NCBI RefSeq assembly: GCF_016864015.1
Contig: NZ_CP045067.1
Coordinates: 1,399,001-1,463,000, forward strand
Length of the DNA stretch: 64,000 nucleotides
From: Lacinutrix sp. WUR7
GTDB lineage: Bacteria; Bacteroidota; Bacteroidia; Flavobacteriales; Flavobacteriaceae
Direction: 5' to 3'
Below, one piece after another: positions 61,557 to 64,000 of the stretch. Numbering within the stretch: position 1 is the first letter of the stretch; every line of letters starts with the position of its first letter. The position numbers and the translations under genes were made by a program. The notes beneath the pieces were generated by a model, which saw only the letters and a list, made by a program, of their open reading frames with translations, was not told the DNA's origin and did not search any database.

Positions 61557-62690
61557 TTAGCAAACGGTTAAAAGTGCATAAGCGTAAGCAAAACGAGCAC
61601 TTTCTGGAACAGAAAGTAATATTTTATCTCCTTTTTTAAGTTTTCCTGAGTTTGCTAATTCTTCTAACATGATGTAGATAGAACCTGCTCCTACATTACC
61701 AACTTTGCTTAGGTTCATAAACCAGTTTTCCCAAGGGATTTCAACACCTTGCGCTACCATTTCTTTATATAAACTGTCTTTAAAGTAATACGAAGAAACG
61801 TGCGGTAAATAATAATCTACATCTTCTGGTTTTAGGTCGTGTTTTGCCATAGCCATTTTTAGACTATCCACACCTTTTACTAGTATATTTTCACTTAGAA
61901 GTTTTACATCTTGCTTCATGGCAAACAATGATTTTTTGCTCCATTGGTCTGAAGGATATTCACTCCAAGGTTTTAAAAACCCATCTTCTAATTTGTCACT
62001 TCCTGCATACATACATGCTTCAATTTCATGAGCGTATGAGTAGCCTTCCATCCAGTCAATTTTTAATGGTTGGTTTCCTTTTGGTTCACTTTCTAGTAAA
62101 AATGCTCCAGCACCATCCGATAACATCCAACGTAAAAAATCTTTATTAAAGGCTAATATTGGGTTGTCTTCTAATGTTTCTAAATGTTTTACTTCTTCTT
62201 CAAAAGTATCCGACATCATCCAAGAAGATGTACGTTCTGAGCCAGTACAAACCGCATTTTTAGTTTCACCAGATTTTACAGACATGTAGCCATACTTAAG
62301 GGCATTCATCCCAGAAACACATGCGCCAGAAGGTGAATTGATTTCAAGGTTTCCGTTTTTTAGAAAACCATGAACCATGGCTGCGTGTGATGGTAAAATT
62401 TGATCTGGACTAGATGTACCACAAGAAAGCAATTCAATATCTTCTGCTTTAAAATCTGCATCACATAAGGCAACTATTGCTTCTTTTGTAAGTTGTGCAT
62501 TATTGTGTGTGATATTGCCATTATCATCAATAGCATAATATCTTGTTTTTATTTGATTGTTACGCAAAACAATACGTCTTCCTTTTGAAGTTTTACCGTT
62601 TATGGTACCTAATTTATCTTCCATTTCGTCATTTGAAATTGGACGATTTGGTAAAAATTTTGAAATTTTGTTGATGTAAACTTCCTTCAT
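61557..62690 (-). CDS. darB: DarB, beta-ketoacyl-ACP synthase III-like dialkylresorcinol synthase
   Basis: This 377-aa thiolase-fold enzyme of the KAS III branch condenses two fatty-acyl-derived chains to a cyclohexanedione in dialkylresorcinol synthesis. The catalytic Cys124 is in SPSGACVSGMNAL, the His in YYLPHVSSYYF and the Asn in KVGNVGAGSIY. Pairing with the DarA gene immediately upstream (9-bp gap) makes the assignment strong and marks the array as a flexirubin-type locus. Confidence 0.9.
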   Translation of the reverse strand: MKEVYINKISKFLPNRPISNDEMEDKLGTINGKTSKGRRIVLRNNQIKTRYYAIDDNGNITHNNAQLTKEAIVALCDADFKAEDIELLSCGTSSPDQILPSHAAMVHGFLKNGNLEINSPSGACVSGMNALKYGYMSVKSGETKNAVCTGSERTSSWMMSDTFEEEVKHLETLEDNPILAFNKDFLRWMLSDGAGAFLLESEPKGNQPLKIDWMEGYSYAHEIEACMYAGSDKLEDGFLKPWSEYPSDQWSKKSLFAMKQDVKLLSENILVKGVDSLKMAMAKHDLKPEDVDYYLPHVSSYYFKDSLYKEMVAQGVEIPWENWFMNLSKVGNVGAGSIYIMLEELANSGKLKKGDKILLSVPESARFAYAYALLTVC

Positions 62691-62699
62691 ATTAATGCC

Positions 62700-63623
62700 T
62701 TACTCTATATAATTTACAGACGAATAGTATAATTTGTCTTTTTTTATTTTATGTATTGAAAACACATAAGTCAACAAAAATAAGATAAAAACAATTGGTG
62801 CAAGAATCCAAATAGCAAATAATAAGTAATAACTAAAAAATTTCACCCAAAAACTACGTTTAGGACTGTTTTTATCGCCTTTAGATTGAATTAATTTAGA
62901 CCATTTAGAGAAAATAACGTTTGCACGTCTATCTGTAATTACTAAAAAGGGTTTAATTAGGATTGCACCTTCTTTTAAAAGGTTGTCTTGTAAATTGTTA
63001 AAATTGTTTTCTTTTAAATGTTTTAATATTATCGGACCAAACTTTACAGCCTCATCGATGTCTTTTTGAGAAACTCCTGGTTTTGGAAACACACCAAGAT
63101 ATTTTTCTTTTTTTCCAGACATTAACCATTTTTCAATAGTAATAACGCTTATGTGATTGATATGTCTATCTACTAAAACAATATTACCAACTAAATTGGC
63201 TTCTAATGCTTTAAGTTTTTTCTTCATTTTTTCCTGCGCCATTATCCACATGTTTCGGCAACCAATCACTGTAATTACTGGTGTGTTCTTTAGGAGTTGC
63301 TTCGCATCAGGTGTGCTTAAAAATGAATTTATAGGAATAGAAGGTGTTAAGTACCAAACTTGATATCCTAAAATGATGAGGTCGTATTTTTTGTTAAGAA
63401 TTTCTGGAGAAACAGGTTTTACTTTTTCAGGAACTTGTTGAAAGGTCTCTGGAAAAGCACCATAAAACGCATCTGCTTTCCATGGGAAAGGAAAAGGAGT
63501 TTCCATTTTTATATCATGATAATCTATTTGTATAGTATCATTGGCTAAAGGAGCAACTATATTCTTTACAATTTCTGTTAATTGTCCAGATTGAGAATAG
63601 TGTATGACTAAAACGTTTTTCAA
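62700..63623 (-). CDS. darA: DarA, flavodoxin-like aromatase of dialkylresorcinol synthesis
   Basis: This 307-aa protein has a flavodoxin-like N-terminal domain (about 1-200; VLVIHYSQSGQLTEIV binds the FMN phosphate, LIILGYQVWYLTPSIP) and two C-terminal membrane helices (about 260-300). DarA aromatises the DarB product to the dialkylresorcinol. It is the first gene of the darA-darB pair and is separated by 113 bp from the acyltransferase gene at the window end. Confidence 0.88.
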   Translation of the reverse strand: MKNVLVIHYSQSGQLTEIVKNIVAPLANDTIQIDYHDIKMETPFPFPWKADAFYGAFPETFQQVPEKVKPVSPEILNKKYDLIILGYQVWYLTPSIPINSFLSTPDAKQLLKNTPVITVIGCRNMWIMAQEKMKKKLKALEANLVGNIVLVDRHINHISVITIEKWLMSGKKEKYLGVFPKPGVSQKDIDEAVKFGPIILKHLKENNFNNLQDNLLKEGAILIKPFLVITDRRANVIFSKWSKLIQSKGDKNSPKRSFWVKFFSYYLLFAIWILAPIVFILFLLTYVFSIHKIKKDKLYYSSVNYIE

Positions 63624-63736
63624 AAGAAATATTTTTTGGTAATTTCCGAATAAAAGTCTAGATATAGAAGTTTCATTCTTTGTAAATAGTAGAACTTATT
63701 AACTTTTGCGAAAACGATAAAAAAAAAGGAGTGTTC

Positions 63737-64000
63737 TTAGTTTTTTTTATCAAAAGTTCCCCAAAAATCAAAATAGTTAAACCATTGTAAGGGATATTTA
63801 TTCAACATCCACGAGACACTTTCGGTATATTCTTTTAAAAGTGCTTGTGCATCTCTATGTTTTGCTTCTGCTTTTCTGGTATAAAGGTGGTAATGCTTGT
63901 TTGTTTCTTTCATTACATACACAAAAAGAACGGGGACTTTTAAACGAGATGCTAGCATAAATGGTCCTGCAGGGAATTTTGCTACTTGACCTAGTAAATC
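63737..64000 (-). CDS. LpxL/HtrB-like lipid acyltransferase, C-terminal part
   Basis: The last 87 codons of a gene that continues beyond the right edge. The visible start DLLGQVAKFPAGPFMLASRL and the end (ESVSWMLNKYPLQWFNYFDFW) match the C-terminal half of LpxL-type late acyltransferases; the FPAGPFMLA block is a family hallmark. Such acyltransferases are regular members of flexirubin and aryl-polyene loci. An ATG at 63958 is internal, not the start. Confidence 0.85.
   Translation of the reverse strand, partial: DLLGQVAKFPAGPFMLASRLKVPVLFVYVMKETNKHYHLYTRKAEAKHRDAQALLKEYTESVSWMLNKYPLQWFNYFDFWGTFDKKN

Noticed and set aside
62711-62728. Box-like word CTATTCGTCTGTAAA on the minus strand before darB
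   Set aside because: It is only about 30 bp from the darB ATG, inside the end of darA, so the 56-57 bp spacing to a -7 element is impossible.
1-64000. CRISPR array, prophage or insertion sequence
   Set aside because: No regularly spaced repeats, integrase, transposase or phage structural genes were seen; the only mobile-type item is the toxin-antitoxin pair.

Overview
This window is a stretch of chromosome from a Bacteroidota member, almost certainly Flavobacteriaceae. The evidence is low G+C, Bacteroidetes-type promoters (-7 element TAnnTTTG), T9SS C-terminal sorting domains on secreted proteins, and a flexirubin-type dialkylresorcinol/aryl-polyene pigment locus (DarA, DarB, ketosynthases, ACP, hotdog dehydratases). 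I do not assign a genus. Family calls come from reading motifs by eye; no database search was run.

Layout. (1) 1-6.8 kb, housekeeping: feoB (cut by the edge) and feoA, a Sco1/SenC copper chaperone, a secreted M1 aminopeptidase, the RseP site-2 protease, tRNA-Asn, and a PAS histidine kinase with a receiver-only partner. (2) 7.1-13.8 kb, a signalling operon: receiver, H-NOX, PAS histidine kinase, FIST (NosP-like) protein, a second kinase, Hpt protein and LytTR response regulator, preceded by an unknown 105-aa protein. (3) 14.1-18.4 kb, surface proteins: a CAP-domain lipoprotein, a T9SS-exported 868-aa protein, and a decaying pseudogene. (4) 18.5-33 kb, an exopolysaccharide-type locus: TPR/beta-barrel outer-membrane protein, STAS protein, Wzx-like flippase, GT4, membrane-anchored GH5-like hydrolase, Ig-like periplasmic protein, a large GT-C-like membrane protein, a receiver-glycosyltransferase fusion, a GT2-like stub and ManA. 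(5) 33-64 kb, one long minus-strand array: the flexirubin locus with its ligase, oxidoreductase, MMPL-acyltransferase fusion, hotdog enzymes, ketosynthases, ACP, methyltransferase, thioesterase, ABC exporter, BtrH-like protein, DarB, DarA and a cut LpxL-like acyltransferase. A ParE/RelE toxin-antitoxin pair sits inside it.

How it fits together. Seven promoters between 7.1 and 30.2 kb share one architecture. An upstream box (consensus CCATTCGTCTACACT, or GTCGACACT in place of GTCTACACT) is followed about 24 bp later by an AATCGAA-like half-site, and 32-33 bp after that by a -7 element. Box to -7 is 56-57 bp in six promoters and 77 bp in two, one of which has both positions. They drive the unknown small gene, the H-NOX/FIST/LytTR operon itself, both surface-protein genes, the STAS-flippase pair, the GT4 gene and the receiver-glycosyltransferase operon. 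The most economical reading is that the LytTR regulator encoded at 13.1-13.8 kb binds these boxes. A nitric-oxide-type input (H-NOX plus NosP-like FIST, through two kinases and an Hpt) would then control matrix polysaccharide and surface proteins by transcription, with a second post-translational arm through the receiver fused to a glycosyltransferase. The promoter pattern is seen directly; the ligand, the regulator-box pairing and the biofilm role are inference.
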